From the NCBI GenBank assembly GCA_937925525.1, contig CALALS010000208.1, positions 1 to 14,229 on the forward strand: a stretch of 14,229 nucleotides of DNA, written 5' to 3'. Below the pieces are notes generated by a model. The model was not told the DNA's origin and did not search any database. It was given only the letters and a program-made list of their open reading frames with translations. The stretch comes from an uncultured Flavobacteriales bacterium. Its GTDB lineage: Bacteria; Bacteroidota; Bacteroidia; Flavobacteriales_E; Vicingaceae. Both the position numbers and the translations under genes were made by a program. This document shows, piece by piece, positions 14,215 to 14,229 of this stretch; position 1 is the first letter of the stretch; every line of letters begins with the position of its first letter.

Positions 14215-14229
14215 CACTCAAAAGTTTTA

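Noticed and set aside
1..14229. CRISPR array, tRNA, rRNA or insertion sequence
   Set aside because: No regularly spaced repeats, cloverleaf-like segments, rRNA signatures or transposase motifs were found; the three short repeats are too far apart and irregular.

Overview
The window looks like chromosome of a Bacteroidota bacterium, most likely from the Flavobacteriia. It is AT-rich. It encodes a secreted protein with a type IX secretion (T9SS) C-terminal sorting domain and a DnaE with the N-terminal proofreading exonuclease typical of this phylum. Several genes are preceded by the Bacteroidota -7 promoter box TAnnTTTG. No phage, transposase, tRNA, rRNA or CRISPR array is visible.

Layout: (1) 1-1507, minus: 5' part of dnaE, running off the left edge. 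(2) 1663-2685, minus: an orphan 340-aa protein with a possible HNH or treble-clef-like N-terminus, with its own promoter and a hairpin plus T-run in its leader. (3) 2862-5837, minus: a 991-aa T9SS-exported beta-helix/PKD surface protein with a strong terminator and a leader of about 100 nt holding a GC-rich island. (4) 5838-6305: a gene-free stretch with that promoter and leader plus three inverted repeats. (5) 6306-11368, minus: a tightly packed six-gene operon, in transcription order DUF427, egtB-like, egtD, Asp/Glu racemase-family, MFS transporter, flavodoxin-family FMN protein. (6) 11647-12768, plus: dnaN, the sliding clamp. (7) 12830-13759, plus: an M42-type metallo-aminopeptidase. (8) 13756-14214, minus: a small lipoprotein convergent with it and overlapping by 4 bases.

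The main biology is the ergothioneine-type operon. EgtD would trimethylate histidine to hercynine, and the EgtB-like non-haem iron enzyme would join a thiol donor (cysteine or gamma-glutamylcysteine) to it as a sulfoxide. EgtA, EgtC and the PLP C-S lyase EgtE are absent here. Instead the two core genes are followed, through a 4-nt ATGA overlap, a 6-nt gap and two TAATG junctions, by a racemase-family protein whose first catalytic cysteine position is asparagine, an MFS transporter and an FMN-binding reductase-like protein. The packing suggests co-expression and a joint role, but the role of the last three genes is inference.

Other points worth attention: a 14-17 bp direct repeat occurs three times, only between genes, and brackets the orphan gene and the T9SS gene; the DnaE PHP site appears degraded while the fused exonuclease is intact; and dnaE and dnaN, two polymerase III subunit genes, lie about 10 kb apart on opposite strands.
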